Assembly: GCF_000718025.1 (NCBI RefSeq)
Contig: NZ_JODS01000011.1
Span: 217,623-281,622, forward strand
Length of the DNA stretch: 64,000 nt
Direction: 5' to 3'
From: Kitasatospora purpeofusca
Lineage (GTDB): Bacteria; Actinomycetota; Actinomycetes; Streptomycetales; Streptomycetaceae
A program made the position numbers and the translations under genes. Of this stretch, positions 15,969 through 24,192 are shown in pieces. Position 1 is the first letter of the stretch. The number at the start of each line of letters is the position of its first letter. The notes below the pieces were generated by a model. The model searched no databases. It was not told the origin of the DNA and saw nothing but the letters and a program-made list of their open reading frames with translations.

Positions 15969-17362
15969 GGCACACTCACCCCCAGCAGGGCGTGCGCGGC
16001 CTCGATGCCGGAACGGCAGCCGTCCTCGTGGAAGCCCCAGCCGTGGTAGGCGCCCGCGAACACGGTTCGGGCGGTGGCGAGTTGCGGCAGCCGGCGCTGG
16101 GCCGCGACCGAGCGCGCGGTGTACACCGGGTGTTCGTAGACGGTGCGGGAGAGCACCAGGTGCTCGGGGATCGGCCGCTGCCGGTCCTCGTTGAGGGTGA
16201 CCAGGTAGTCGGTCTCGGTGTCCAGGCGCAGCAGCCGGTTGAGGTGGTAGCTGACCCGCACCCGGTCGGAGGGCGCGGTGCAGTTGGGCATCCGGTAGTT
16301 CCACGATCCGCGGGCCGACCGCGCGGTGGGAAGGACGGTCGGGTCGCGGTGCAGGACGGTCGGGTTGCGGGAGTAGGAGAAGGCGCCGAGGACCTCGCGC
16401 TCGTCGTCGCTCGGGTCGGCGAGCAGCCGCAGCGCCTGGTCGGCGTGGGTGGCGACCACCACCGCGTCGGCTTCGGTGCTGCGGCCGTCCGCGCGGACCA
16501 CGGTGACCCCGTCGGGATGCCGGCGCACCGCACGCACGGGCGCCGACCTGTGCACGGTGGTGAGCCGCTCCGCGATCCGGTCGACGTAGGTGCGCGAGCC
16601 GCCGACGACGGTGCGCCACGTCGGCGAGCCGCCCACGCCGAGCAGGCCGTGGTTGCGGAGGAAGGCGAACAGGTAGCGGGCCGGGTAGTCGCCCGCCAGG
16701 TCGGGGGCGCAGGACCACACCGAGGAGACCAGCGGGGTCATGAAGTGGCTCACGAAGTACGGCCCGAACCGCCCCGAGGCGAGGAACTCCCGCAGGCTCG
16801 GCTCCCCGGCCCCCGGGTCGGCCAGCAGCCGGCGGGCGAGCCGGTGGAACCGGGGTACCTCGGCCAGCAGGCGCAGGTACCGGCCGCGGACCAGGACGTC
16901 GGGGCGGGCGAACAGCCCCACCGGCCCCCGCGCGCCCGCGTACTCGAGGCCGCAGCCGTCGCAGCGCACGGACATGCTCATCTCGCTGTCCCGGGTGCGG
17001 ACGCCGAGTTCCGCGAACAGGCTCACCAGGTGCGGGTAGGTGCGCTCGTTGTGCACCAGGAATCCGGTGTCCAGCGGCACCGCCCGCCCGTCCCGGTCGA
17101 GGGCCTCCTGGGTGTGGGCGTGGCCGCCGAGACGGTCGTCGGCCTCGAAAAGCTCGACCTCCACCCCGGCCCGGGAGAGCCGGTACGCCGCGGTGAGCCC
17201 GGCGACGCCGGATCCCACCACCGCCACGGTGCGCGGACGCGCGCCGGGGCGTGGGGCGGCGGGCGCCGTGCCGAGGCGCGGCGCGGCCGGGGCCGCGCCT
17301 GCCTGCGGGTCCGGCGGGACCGGCGGATCCGGCGCTGCGGAGACGGTGTCGAACGTGGTCAC
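15965..17362 (-). CDS. FAD-dependent amine-oxidase-type oxidoreductase
   Basis: The 465-residue protein has a Rossmann FAD motif (VAVVGSGVAGLTAAYRLS, then ELFEADDRLGGHAHT) and the conserved stretch DTGFLVHNERTYPHL of the oxidoreductases that accompany CFA/DUF1365 operons. The last part (FAGAYHGWGFHEDGCRSG) closes the FAD site. It probably oxidises or desaturates an acyl chain for the methyltransferase downstream. The GTG at 17362 has GGGAGGGG just before it; about 40 residues of Ala/Pro-rich repeats (GTAPAAPRPG type) precede the FAD motif. It is the first gene of the operon, and tandem TGTACA boxes lie about 235 bases upstream. Confidence 0.88.
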   Translation of the reverse strand: MTTFDTVSAAPDPPVPPDPQAGAAPAAPRLGTAPAAPRPGARPRTVAVVGSGVAGLTAAYRLSRAGVEVELFEADDRLGGHAHTQEALDRDGRAVPLDTGFLVHNERTYPHLVSLFAELGVRTRDSEMSMSVRCDGCGLEYAGARGPVGLFARPDVLVRGRYLRLLAEVPRFHRLARRLLADPGAGEPSLREFLASGRFGPYFVSHFMTPLVSSVWSCAPDLAGDYPARYLFAFLRNHGLLGVGGSPTWRTVVGGSRTYVDRIAERLTTVHRSAPVRAVRRHPDGVTVVRADGRSTEADAVVVATHADQALRLLADPSDDEREVLGAFSYSRNPTVLHRDPTVLPTARSARGSWNYRMPNCTAPSDRVRVSYHLNRLLRLDTETDYLVTLNEDRQRPIPEHLVLSRTVYEHPVYTARSVAAQRRLPQLATARTVFAGAYHGWGFHEDGCRSGIEAAHALLGVSVP

Positions 17363-17512
17363 GGGTTCCCCTCCCGACCGGGCCGCGGCGCGGCCCGCGA
17401 TGTCGTCGCACCCGTTCTTCGGAACCGCGCCCGAATCGGATTGGCCCACGGCGACGGCCTCTGCGGTGCCGCATCGCTTGTGCGGCGGCGACCGCCCTCG
17501 GCGGGCGCTGCC

Positions 17513-17548
17513 GTGGGCGCTGTCGTGGGCGCTGTCCTGAGCGCTGTC
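17513..17548. repeat. 12-bp tandem repeat in divergent promoter region
   Basis: Three 12-bp units run from 17513 to 17548: two exact GTGGGCGCTGTC units and a third with four changes, followed by a partial unit. The array sits in the 432-base gap between the lipid operon and the ABC transporter genes; no gene is supported in this gap. Confidence 0.7.
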
Positions 17549-17593
17549 GTGGGCCGGCGGGACGGCCTGTCCAAGGGCGATCCGGGCCGTGGC

Positions 17594-17621
17594 CACGATG
17601 TACAAGTCACGATGTACAAGT
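17594..17621. promoter_or_regulatory. Tandem TGTACA direct repeat, candidate MerR/LitR-type operator
   Basis: The 14-mer CACGATGTACAAGT occurs twice back to back (17594-17607 and 17608-17621). Each unit has the palindrome TGTACA. In the orientation of the lipid operon it reads ACTTGTACATCGTG. Cobalamin-dependent MerR regulators (CarH/LitR) bind tandem repeats of this kind, and the CFA/FAD/DUF1365 genes are light-induced under LitR in Pseudomonas. That link is inference; no LitR gene lies in the window. Confidence 0.5.
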
Positions 17622-17794
17622 AGGGCCGACGGGCGGGACCGGAACGGCGTCCGAGGGCACCGGCGACGCCGTCGTCCTGCGGGGCGGGCCCCCGGTGTCG
17701 CACGGCCTCGGGTCCGCGGCCGTCACCCTCGACCGGGTGCCCGCCGACGGATCGGTACTGTGGCCGGACACCCCGTTGAGAGGCGCCCTCCCCC

Positions 17795-18544
17795 ATGGCC
17801 AAGAACGCCGCCGAACCACGTCCCGCAGCCCGCAGGCCCCTGCTGCAGCTGACCGGCGTCAGCCGCTCGTACGGCGAGCGCGAGGTGCTGCACCCCGTGA
17901 ACCTGTCGCTGGCCGCCGGGGAGTGCGTGGCGCTGCTCGGACACAACGGGTCGGGCAAGTCGACCCTGCTCAGGGTCGCGGCCGGACGCGACGCCCCCAG
18001 CAAGGGCACCGTGGTCTTCGACGGCATCCCGATGGACGAGAACGACCCCCGGGTCCGGGCCCGGGTCGCGGTGGTCGGCGACACCGTCGCCTGTTACCCC
18101 GACCTGACCGTCCGCGAGCACCTGCTGCTGGTCGCGGTCGCGCACGGGGTCGCCGACGCGGCCGACTGGGTCGCCCAGGTGCTGGACGGCCGGATGCTCA
18201 CGGAACGGGCCGACGCCCTGCCCTCGGCACTCTCGTCCGGACAGATGCAGGCCCTCCTGCTGGCGTGCGCGCTGGTGCGCCCGCGCGACCTCCTGCTGCT
18301 GGACGAGCCCGAGCAGCGGCTCGACCCGGACGCCCGGCGGCACCTCGCCGACCTGCTGAAGGCCGAGCTGGCCGACGGCGTCGCGGTGCTGCTGGTCACC
18401 CACCACACCGACCTGGCCATGGACGTGGCCGACCGGGTGGTGGTGCTGGAGGACGGCAAGATCCTCAAGCAAGGCGCCACCCGCAAGGTGCTGGCGGCGG
18501 ATTTCGCGGCCCGCGCCGCCGCAGGCTCGGCGGGTGCCCGGTGA
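17795..18544 (+). CDS. ABC transporter ATP-binding protein
   Basis: The 249-residue ATPase has Walker A (GHNGSGKST), a degenerate signature loop (ALSSGQMQALLLA instead of LSGGQ), Walker B (DLLLLDEPEQRLD) and the switch His in LVTHHTD. It overlaps the following DUF6297 membrane gene by four bases and has no other partner, so the two should form one exporter. The substrate is unknown. The non-consensus signature (SSGQ) is typical of several actinobacterial two-gene exporters. Confidence 0.88.
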   Translation: MAKNAAEPRPAARRPLLQLTGVSRSYGEREVLHPVNLSLAAGECVALLGHNGSGKSTLLRVAAGRDAPSKGTVVFDGIPMDENDPRVRARVAVVGDTVACYPDLTVREHLLLVAVAHGVADAADWVAQVLDGRMLTERADALPSALSSGQMQALLLACALVRPRDLLLLDEPEQRLDPDARRHLADLLKAELADGVAVLLVTHHTDLAMDVADRVVVLEDGKILKQGATRKVLAADFAARAAAGSAGAR

Positions 18545-20364
18545 GCGCCGCTCCCTCCCCGAAAGCCGATCCCGCCGCCGAGGCCCGGGCGGACGACGAC
18601 TGGTCGGACGACCGCACGGACGACGACTCGAACGGCGACGGCGGCTGGGCGGACGACGGCTCGAACGGCGACGGCTCGGGCGACGGCTCGACAGGCGACG
18701 GCTGGACGGACACCGACTGGTCCGAGGACTGGACCGACGAGACCCTCGCCCTGCTCCGCACCCTGCGCGCCCCGCACCGGCGCAACCGCGCCAAGTCGGT
18801 CGGCTTCGCCGTCTACTGTGTGATCCTCATCCTGATCATCTGGGGCGGCGTGCCCAGCCTCGGCCTGTTCCTGCAGGCATCCATGGGCGCCGACTACACC
18901 GGCCACGGCAGCGATCTGCTCGCCGCGATGCCCGCCGGCATCACCGCGATCGGGCTGGTGACCTTCCTCCTGCTGGTCCGGGACGGCCTGTGGCGCGGCC
19001 CGGTGGTGCCGCCCCGGGCGGCGGCCGACTGGCTGCTGATCCACCCCGTCCGGCCCCGCCCGGTGCTCCGGCCGTGGTTCTGGCTGTCCTGCGCCGTGGC
19101 CGCGTTCCCCGGTCTGGTGGCGGCGGTCGGCGGCATGGTCGCGCTCGGGCTCACCGTCCGGACCGGCCTGCCGGCCGCGCTCGGCTGGTGCCTGCTCGGG
19201 GGCCTCTGCGTGCCGCTCCTGGCCACCTGCGCCGCGCTGGTGGTGGAGCGCAGCGACCGCGCCGCCCGCTGGGTGCGCCGACTCACCCCGGGTCTGACAC
19301 TGCTGATCATCGCGCTGGCGGGGCAGAGCGCTTTGGCCGTCGCCGGTCACCCGGTGCGCTGGCTGGAGCTGGTCGAGATGTGGTCGGGGCCGTGGGGCTG
19401 GGCCGCGATCGCCGCCCTTGCGCCGACCTCGGCCGCCGTGGCGGGCGGCTGGGTCGCCGCCGCACTGCTGCTGGTGTCGACCGGTGCCGCCCTGGTGCTC
19501 GCCGACCGGGCCGCCGCGACGGTCCCGCTGGCCCGGCTGCGGGAGCGGGCCAGGACCGCTGCCGGGGTGCTGGCCGCGCTCCGGACGGTCGAGCTGCGCA
19601 GCGCCCGGCTGGCGGTGAACAGCGCCAACGGCAGCGCCCGGCAACGCCGGCTCCGGCTGCCCGCGCCCCGGCGGGCATGGCTGGTGGTGCCGTGGCGGGA
19701 CACCCTCGCCCTGCTCCGCTCACCCGCCCGGCTGGGCCGCGCGACGGTGCTCACGGTGCCCGCGCTGCTCTGCGCCGTCCTCGCGCACGGGGCCGCGGGC
19801 GCACTGTCCTGGCTGGCCGCCGCCGTCGCGCTGACCTTCGGCTACCTGGCCGTCGCGCAGCTGCTGGAGCCGGCCCGGATCGAGACGGACGATGTCCGGC
19901 GGGCCTCCTGGTCGCCGTACCCGTTCGCCGGGCTCATGCTGCGCCATGCCATCGTTCCGACGCTGGCCGGGGTCCTGCTGGGGCTGGCCTGCACCGGGGC
20001 GCTGCTGGCGGCGGGCACGGGCCCGACGGCCTGGCTCGCACCGGCCGCCGCGCCGGCGCTGGTCGCGGCGGGGCTGGTCAACGCCTGCCGCGGGGTGCTG
20101 CGCAAGGACCTGATGTTCTCCCCCGCCCAGGGCGCCGGCGGTGGGACGGGCCCGATGCTGTTCGCCGCCTGGTACGCGGCCGGGCCTGCCGTGGGCGTGG
20201 CCGCGCTGACGCCGATGTTCTCCTCGGCACTGCGCGCCGGGGCGGTCGTGCCGGTCGGCAAGGCTGCGCTGATGGCGGTGGTGGTCGCGGTCCTGCTGCT
20301 GCGCTGGGCGCAGGCCAGGGCGGCGAAGATGAGCAGGGCCCGTGCCGGGGAGAGCACTCCCTAG
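18541..20364 (+). CDS. DUF6297-type ABC permease with acidic repeat tail
   Basis: The 607-residue protein begins at a GTG overlapping the ATPase stop. Its first 65 residues are an acidic low-complexity stretch of Asp/Gly/Ser/Trp (units like SNGDG and WTDTDWSEDW). About twelve hydrophobic helices follow. It has no known ABC permease motif; pairing with the ATPase suggests the permease role. The N-terminal DNA (about 18590-18740) is built from short imperfect repeats, so the length of the tail probably varies among strains. Confidence 0.75.
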   Translation: MSAAPSPKADPAAEARADDDWSDDRTDDDSNGDGGWADDGSNGDGSGDGSTGDGWTDTDWSEDWTDETLALLRTLRAPHRRNRAKSVGFAVYCVILILIIWGGVPSLGLFLQASMGADYTGHGSDLLAAMPAGITAIGLVTFLLLVRDGLWRGPVVPPRAAADWLLIHPVRPRPVLRPWFWLSCAVAAFPGLVAAVGGMVALGLTVRTGLPAALGWCLLGGLCVPLLATCAALVVERSDRAARWVRRLTPGLTLLIIALAGQSALAVAGHPVRWLELVEMWSGPWGWAAIAALAPTSAAVAGGWVAAALLLVSTGAALVLADRAAATVPLARLRERARTAAGVLAALRTVELRSARLAVNSANGSARQRRLRLPAPRRAWLVVPWRDTLALLRSPARLGRATVLTVPALLCAVLAHGAAGALSWLAAAVALTFGYLAVAQLLEPARIETDDVRRASWSPYPFAGLMLRHAIVPTLAGVLLGLACTGALLAAGTGPTAWLAPAAAPALVAAGLVNACRGVLRKDLMFSPAQGAGGGTGPMLFAAWYAAGPAVGVAALTPMFSSALRAGAVVPVGKAALMAVVVAVLLLRWAQARAAKMSRARAGESTP

Positions 20365-20426
20365 ATCCGTACCGCGCGTCCGCGTCCGCCTCCGTTGATC
20401 CGGACGCTCCGGCGCACACCGCCGCC

Positions 20427-20460
20427 CGGGCCCGGTCCGCAACCACGCGGGCCGGGCCCG
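20427..20460. terminator. Bidirectional terminator, dispersed hairpin type
   Basis: A 14-bp stem (20427-20440 and 20447-20460, one G-T wobble) with loop AACCAC lies between the convergent DUF6297 and dienelactone hydrolase genes. The stem, the loop and the CACACCGCCGC lead-in are nearly the same as those of the terminator at 40851-40886. Confidence 0.75.
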
Positions 20461-20547
20461 CGGTCCACCCGGTCGCTACCGCCGCCCTGCGGTGCCCGTC
20501 GGCCCCGGTGGGCCCGGTGGCGCCGGCGGGCCCTTTGGACCCCCTGG

Positions 20548-21336
20548 TCAGCGCCCGGCGCCGTGCTCGGCGAGGAAGGCCAGAACCCTGCGCCAGGAGT
20601 CCGCGCACGCCTCGGCGGTCTCCGCCGAGCCCTGCTCGAAGAAGCCGTGCGGAGCTCCGGGGTAGGTGACCGACCGGTACCGGCACCCGGCAGCGTCGAG
20701 TGCCTGCTCGAACCCCGCCACCGCGGCCGGCGGAATGGCCTCGTCGGCGCTGCCCCAGAGGGCCAGCAACGGCGCCGTGAAGTCGCCGGCGAGCTGGGTG
20801 GGGCCGGGCGAGCCGTTGATCACGTCCGGGAATCCGTAGAAGCCGATCACGCCGGCGAGTCCGAACCGCTCGGCAGCGGCCCGAAAAGCCTGACGACCAC
20901 CGAAGCAGAAGCCGAGGGCGATCACCGGCCGGCGGCTCGCCCCTCCGTCGGCGCGCAGTTCCGCGGTCGCGGCGGCGATGTCGGCATCCAGGCCGGCCGG
21001 GGTGAGCTTCATCAGGTGGGCCAGCAGGTTGCCCGGCTCGGTGAACCCCGCTCCCCGGTCACGGAGGTCGGACCCGGCGGTGCGGCCGAACCAGTCCAGC
21101 GCGAGTGCGGGATGCCCTTGCTCCGCCAGCCGTACGGCGAGTGCCTCGTAGAACGGGGACAGGCCGTTGTTGTCGGGCAGCACCAGAACGGCGGCACCGG
21201 ACAAGCGCTCGGGCCGCGCCACGAAGGCGGCGAACCGGGTCCCGTCACCTGCCGTCAGGACGAGCGGCCCCGTCTCCGCGACGGGGGTGACGGCGGCGCG
21301 GTGGACGGGCGGAACAGCGTCGGATTCGTAGCACAC
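20548..21336 (-). CDS. Dienelactone hydrolase family protein
   Basis: The 262-residue alpha/beta hydrolase has the Cys nucleophile in GFCFGG, the acid in WGSADEAIPP and the His in GAPHGFFEQ, as in dienelactone hydrolases that open lactone rings in aromatic catabolism. The N-terminus starts with MCYESDAVPP, as in a widespread actinobacterial subgroup. It stands alone, with a clear housekeeping promoter about 95 bases upstream. The true substrate is unknown; relatives range from carboxymethylenebutenolidase to general esterases. Confidence 0.9.
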   Translation of the reverse strand: MCYESDAVPPVHRAAVTPVAETGPLVLTAGDGTRFAAFVARPERLSGAAVLVLPDNNGLSPFYEALAVRLAEQGHPALALDWFGRTAGSDLRDRGAGFTEPGNLLAHLMKLTPAGLDADIAAATAELRADGGASRRPVIALGFCFGGRQAFRAAAERFGLAGVIGFYGFPDVINGSPGPTQLAGDFTAPLLALWGSADEAIPPAAVAGFEQALDAAGCRYRSVTYPGAPHGFFEQGSAETAEACADSWRRVLAFLAEHGAGR

Positions 21337-21432
21337 AGGGCATTCCTCGTCAGTGCTTCCACGGGGCGACGCCGGAAGGCCGGCGTCGGCGGACGCGGGA
21401 ACTCTATGCGAGAAATACTTATGTGAAGATCC

Positions 21433-21461
21433 ATCATATCATGAATATGAATTCTTTTCAA
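21433..21461 (-). promoter_or_regulatory. Housekeeping promoter of the dienelactone hydrolase gene
   Basis: On the minus strand TTGAAA (21461-21456) and TATGAT (21438-21433) are 17 bases apart, a near-consensus promoter. It sits in an AT-rich island (about 21405-21475) and partly overlaps the inverted repeat CATAT-N5-ATATG, which could be an operator. Confidence 0.7.
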
Positions 21462-21587
21462 GGCATTTTCGTCGGAGATCGGCCGCAATTCGGTCACCCT
21501 GGGCCTTCACCGCCCGGAATCGCGCGCCGACGGAAATATCGAGTACCCCGACCCCGGAGCGGTCGCCCCGCTCCGTTCATACCCGTG

Positions 21588-22151
21588 TCAGTTAGAAGCC
21601 CCCGGTATTGCCGGAGGCATCAGGCAGGGCGTGTTGACCCGGAAGAGCAGCAGCCCTCCGGTCGTGGTCTCCACGGTGATCAGGTACCGGCTCGCCGGCT
21701 GGGAGGCGTCGAGGACGGTGTCGACCTTGCCGTCCGTGGTCTCCCGGTAACCGTCGATCTTGAAGCCCTGTTGTTCGAGCATCGCCCGGACCTTCCGGAC
21801 CGCCTCGGGGTGCTGCCCGACCGGCGCGGAGCCGTAGACCGCGTACGACATCTTGTAACGGCCGTCCTGCGCGACCTCGTCGTTCTTGCCGACACAGCCG
21901 TTGAAGAACGGCTCGGCGCTTCCGGTGTCGAGGTTGACGCCGGCGCTCTGCGCCATGTCCTCGGCCATGTGCTGGGCCCAGTCCTGAGCGTCCTGGCGGG
22001 CCTTGACGGGCAGCGGCTCGGTGGGGCCGGGCGCGGACATGCATCCTCCGAGGATCAGAGGCAGGCAGAGCACCACCGCGGCGATGCCGAGGCGCCGCAC
22101 TCCGACCGAGTGCGCAGCGCGGGCAGCGGTTCGTGGCAGGGGGAAGGGCAC
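21588..22151 (-). CDS. Secreted lipoprotein of unknown function
   Basis: The 187-residue protein has a basic N-terminus, a hydrophobic segment and a lipobox LILGGC, so it should be lipid-anchored outside the membrane. The mature part has a helical region (ARQDAQDWAQHMAEDMAQ) and a small alpha/beta fold with two further Cys residues (NGCVG and NTPCLM) that could form a disulfide. It resembles the many small lipoproteins of Streptomyces without a known role. A 10-bp stem-loop (22184-22193 and 22203-22212) lies in the presumed 5' leader. Confidence 0.78.
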   Translation of the reverse strand: MPFPLPRTAARAAHSVGVRRLGIAAVVLCLPLILGGCMSAPGPTEPLPVKARQDAQDWAQHMAEDMAQSAGVNLDTGSAEPFFNGCVGKNDEVAQDGRYKMSYAVYGSAPVGQHPEAVRKVRAMLEQQGFKIDGYRETTDGKVDTVLDASQPASRYLITVETTTGGLLLFRVNTPCLMPPAIPGASN

Positions 22152-22873
22152 GGTGGACTTCCTTGCGCTTGGAACAGGGTGGGGGGCCGGCCGTCCGGGC
22201 CGCGGCCGGCCCAGCAGTCGCAGGGGACGGGGGCTGACGGTCAGCCTCGGAAGCGCTGTCGGTGCCTTCCCGACGAGATGCGGCCCCGATGGTCAGCCTG
22301 TGAGCTGACCCGCTCCCGTCCGACTGCCGGCAACGGCCGGCCGGCAGGGCTTCCGGAGACCTTCACCTATGGACGGCGCCACCTCCCCGCGGACATGTCG
22401 ATCTCCCTTGGATTGACCTTGAGATGACCCACTGCGTTCCCCTCCCGACAGCTCATCAGTCGGCAAGGAGCCTATTGCGGTGACCGGCCGATGCCCATCC
22501 GTGCAAGTACTCATCCGATATGAATCGAAATAGGCAAGTAGCTACCCGTCCTTCGGGGAGTGGTCGACGCTCGAGAACGGACCGTTCCGCCGTAGCCGTG
22601 TGCCGTCCGCCGGAGCGCCGCCCTCGGGCGCGGCCTCGCACCCCTCCACTCGGCCGACGAGGGCGACCCGGTCGACGCCGAACCGGCGCGCCGAAACCTG
22701 GAGGAGCCGGCCCCGGCCGACCGCCCGGCTGCGCCAGCCGGCGGAAGGGTCCCGCGCTTCGACGTGGGCGAGACCGAAGTGCGTGACCTGGCGATCCAGG
22801 AACGGCGACTGGGCATCGAGCAGGGAACGCGGACGCCTTGCCACGTCGTTGGTCCACCCGGAGAGGAGCGTCT
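22152..22873. other. Gene-poor region with a coding-like remnant
   Basis: No complete gene is supported in this 722-base stretch. From about 22595 to 22877 one plus-strand frame is open, looks coding (GETEVRDLAIQERRLGIEQG) and its TGA overlaps the GTG of the following phosphatase gene, a sign of coupling. It has no plausible start at its upstream end, so it may be the tail of a gene that lost its 5' part. The product is not recognised. Confidence 0.4.
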
Positions 22874-23386
22874 GTGAAGACACGTCAGAGGGATCGGGGC
22901 ACCCCCGAACCACAGGCGCCGTGGAACGAAGTCAGTCCGCGACTGTGGATGGGCGGGCACTTCTGGGCCGGCCCGGAAGGCGATGTACAAGCCGCCGTCG
23001 TCGGTGCAGAATTCGATCTGGTCATCAGCCTGTTCACCCGACCGGGCCACGGTCCGACTCCCGGAGTCGATCATCTGATCAGTGAGATCCCCGACAGTCC
23101 GCTCACGGCCGAACACCTCCACTCGGTCCGACAGTTGGCCGTCACGGCCACCGAGGCCGTACGCAATGAGCGGACCGTGCTCGTGCGCTGCCACTCCGGC
23201 TACAACCGCTCCGGCCTCGTTGTCGCACAGACCCTGATCGAGCTGGGCCAGGACCCCGCCACCGCCATCGCCCTCGTCCGACAGAGACGATCGCCCTGGG
23301 CTCTGAACAACCGGACCTTCGAGCAGTACCTCACTACCGGACTCGATGTCGCCCACCTCCTGGCCGGGCTCGAAACCGGCACCTGA
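22874..23386 (+). CDS. Dual-specificity protein phosphatase-like protein
   Basis: The 170-residue protein has the CX5R phosphatase loop as VRCHSGYNRSGLV, with the general acid expected near DSPLT. The early segment EVSPRLWMGGHFW is typical of the small dual-specificity family. Such enzymes remove phosphate from Tyr or Ser/Thr, or act on phosphoinositides and nucleotides. The start is GTG at 22874 after GGAGAGGAG; it overlaps a coding-like frame upstream. A hypothetical gene follows 228 bases downstream. Confidence 0.82.
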   Translation: MKTRQRDRGTPEPQAPWNEVSPRLWMGGHFWAGPEGDVQAAVVGAEFDLVISLFTRPGHGPTPGVDHLISEIPDSPLTAEHLHSVRQLAVTATEAVRNERTVLVRCHSGYNRSGLVVAQTLIELGQDPATAIALVRQRRSPWALNNRTFEQYLTTGLDVAHLLAGLETGT

Positions 23387-23614
23387 CTGCGCCTCGCAAT
23401 GGACCGCGACGTTCCGGGTTTGGTACTCCTACTACGAGTACGGGCAGGGGCAGACGGCGGAGGTCTTCGATCCCCCGGAGTCGGTCGCCCACAGGCTCCG
23501 CCGCGTGGCCGGACGATGTTGTGGCGGCTCGGTGGACATCGACCGGACGCCGGTGCGGGTAAGTGGCGAACCTGGGGTGCCGACCAGGAGACGTCCCGAA
23601 ATACAGGGGAGACG

Positions 23615-24115
23615 ATGACAGCCGATCTATCGATGAGCGTCCTGGGACCGGGTGGAGTCGAGGAGACCTGGGAACTGTTCCTGAAGGACGGCGAGGTCCC
23701 CGGTATCACCCTCAGGAGCTCCGACGGTACGGCCTGGAGCGCTGACGGCGATGACCTGTTCGATGCGCTGTCAGACATCCGGCTGCAGATCGAGCCCCTG
23801 GGCTACCTGCTGCTCTGCAACGGCGCCAGGACCGACGCCTATCCGTCGGGCAGGTGCCGCGACATGGGCCGCGGAAGCATCGTGTACATCCTGAAGCCGG
23901 GTCGGGCCGCCCGCCAGCAGGTGTCCGTCTTCGACCGTGCAGCGCCGGCCTCGGTCGGCACCGTCGCCGCCCAACGGGAGTTCTACGAGGCCTGGATCGC
24001 CGGCCCCATGCACCGGCCACTGACCGACCGGACGAGGGACGCGCTGGCCGATCTCTGGTTCCGGCTGAGCGGCCGCTCGTACGCCGGCACCCTGAAACGT
24101 CGAAGGCCGGAGTGA
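23615..24115 (+). CDS. Hypothetical protein
   Basis: The 166-residue soluble protein starts at ATG 23615, preceded by GGGGAGAC. It has no signal peptide or membrane segment. Visible features are LRSSDGTAWSADGDDLFDAL, GYLLLCNGARTDAYPSGRCRDMG and a C-terminal WFRLSGRSYAGTLKRR. I recognise no domain. Codon use is typical of the genome, so the gene looks real. Confidence 0.65.
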   Translation: MTADLSMSVLGPGGVEETWELFLKDGEVPGITLRSSDGTAWSADGDDLFDALSDIRLQIEPLGYLLLCNGARTDAYPSGRCRDMGRGSIVYILKPGRAARQQVSVFDRAAPASVGTVAAQREFYEAWIAGPMHRPLTDRTRDALADLWFRLSGRSYAGTLKRRRPE

Positions 24116-24192
24116 TCGTGGACTCCGGGGATCCTGATCGCCCGGCATCGGATCAAGGTGCTCGCGTCGGGCCGCCCTCGTACCTTCTCGGC

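Noticed and set aside
17363..17605. Upstream extension of the FAD oxidoreductase with DSAH repeats
   Set aside because: The extension is encoded by the 12-bp array and starts inside the TGTACA repeat; the GTG at 17362 has a good ribosome site and precedes the conserved part.
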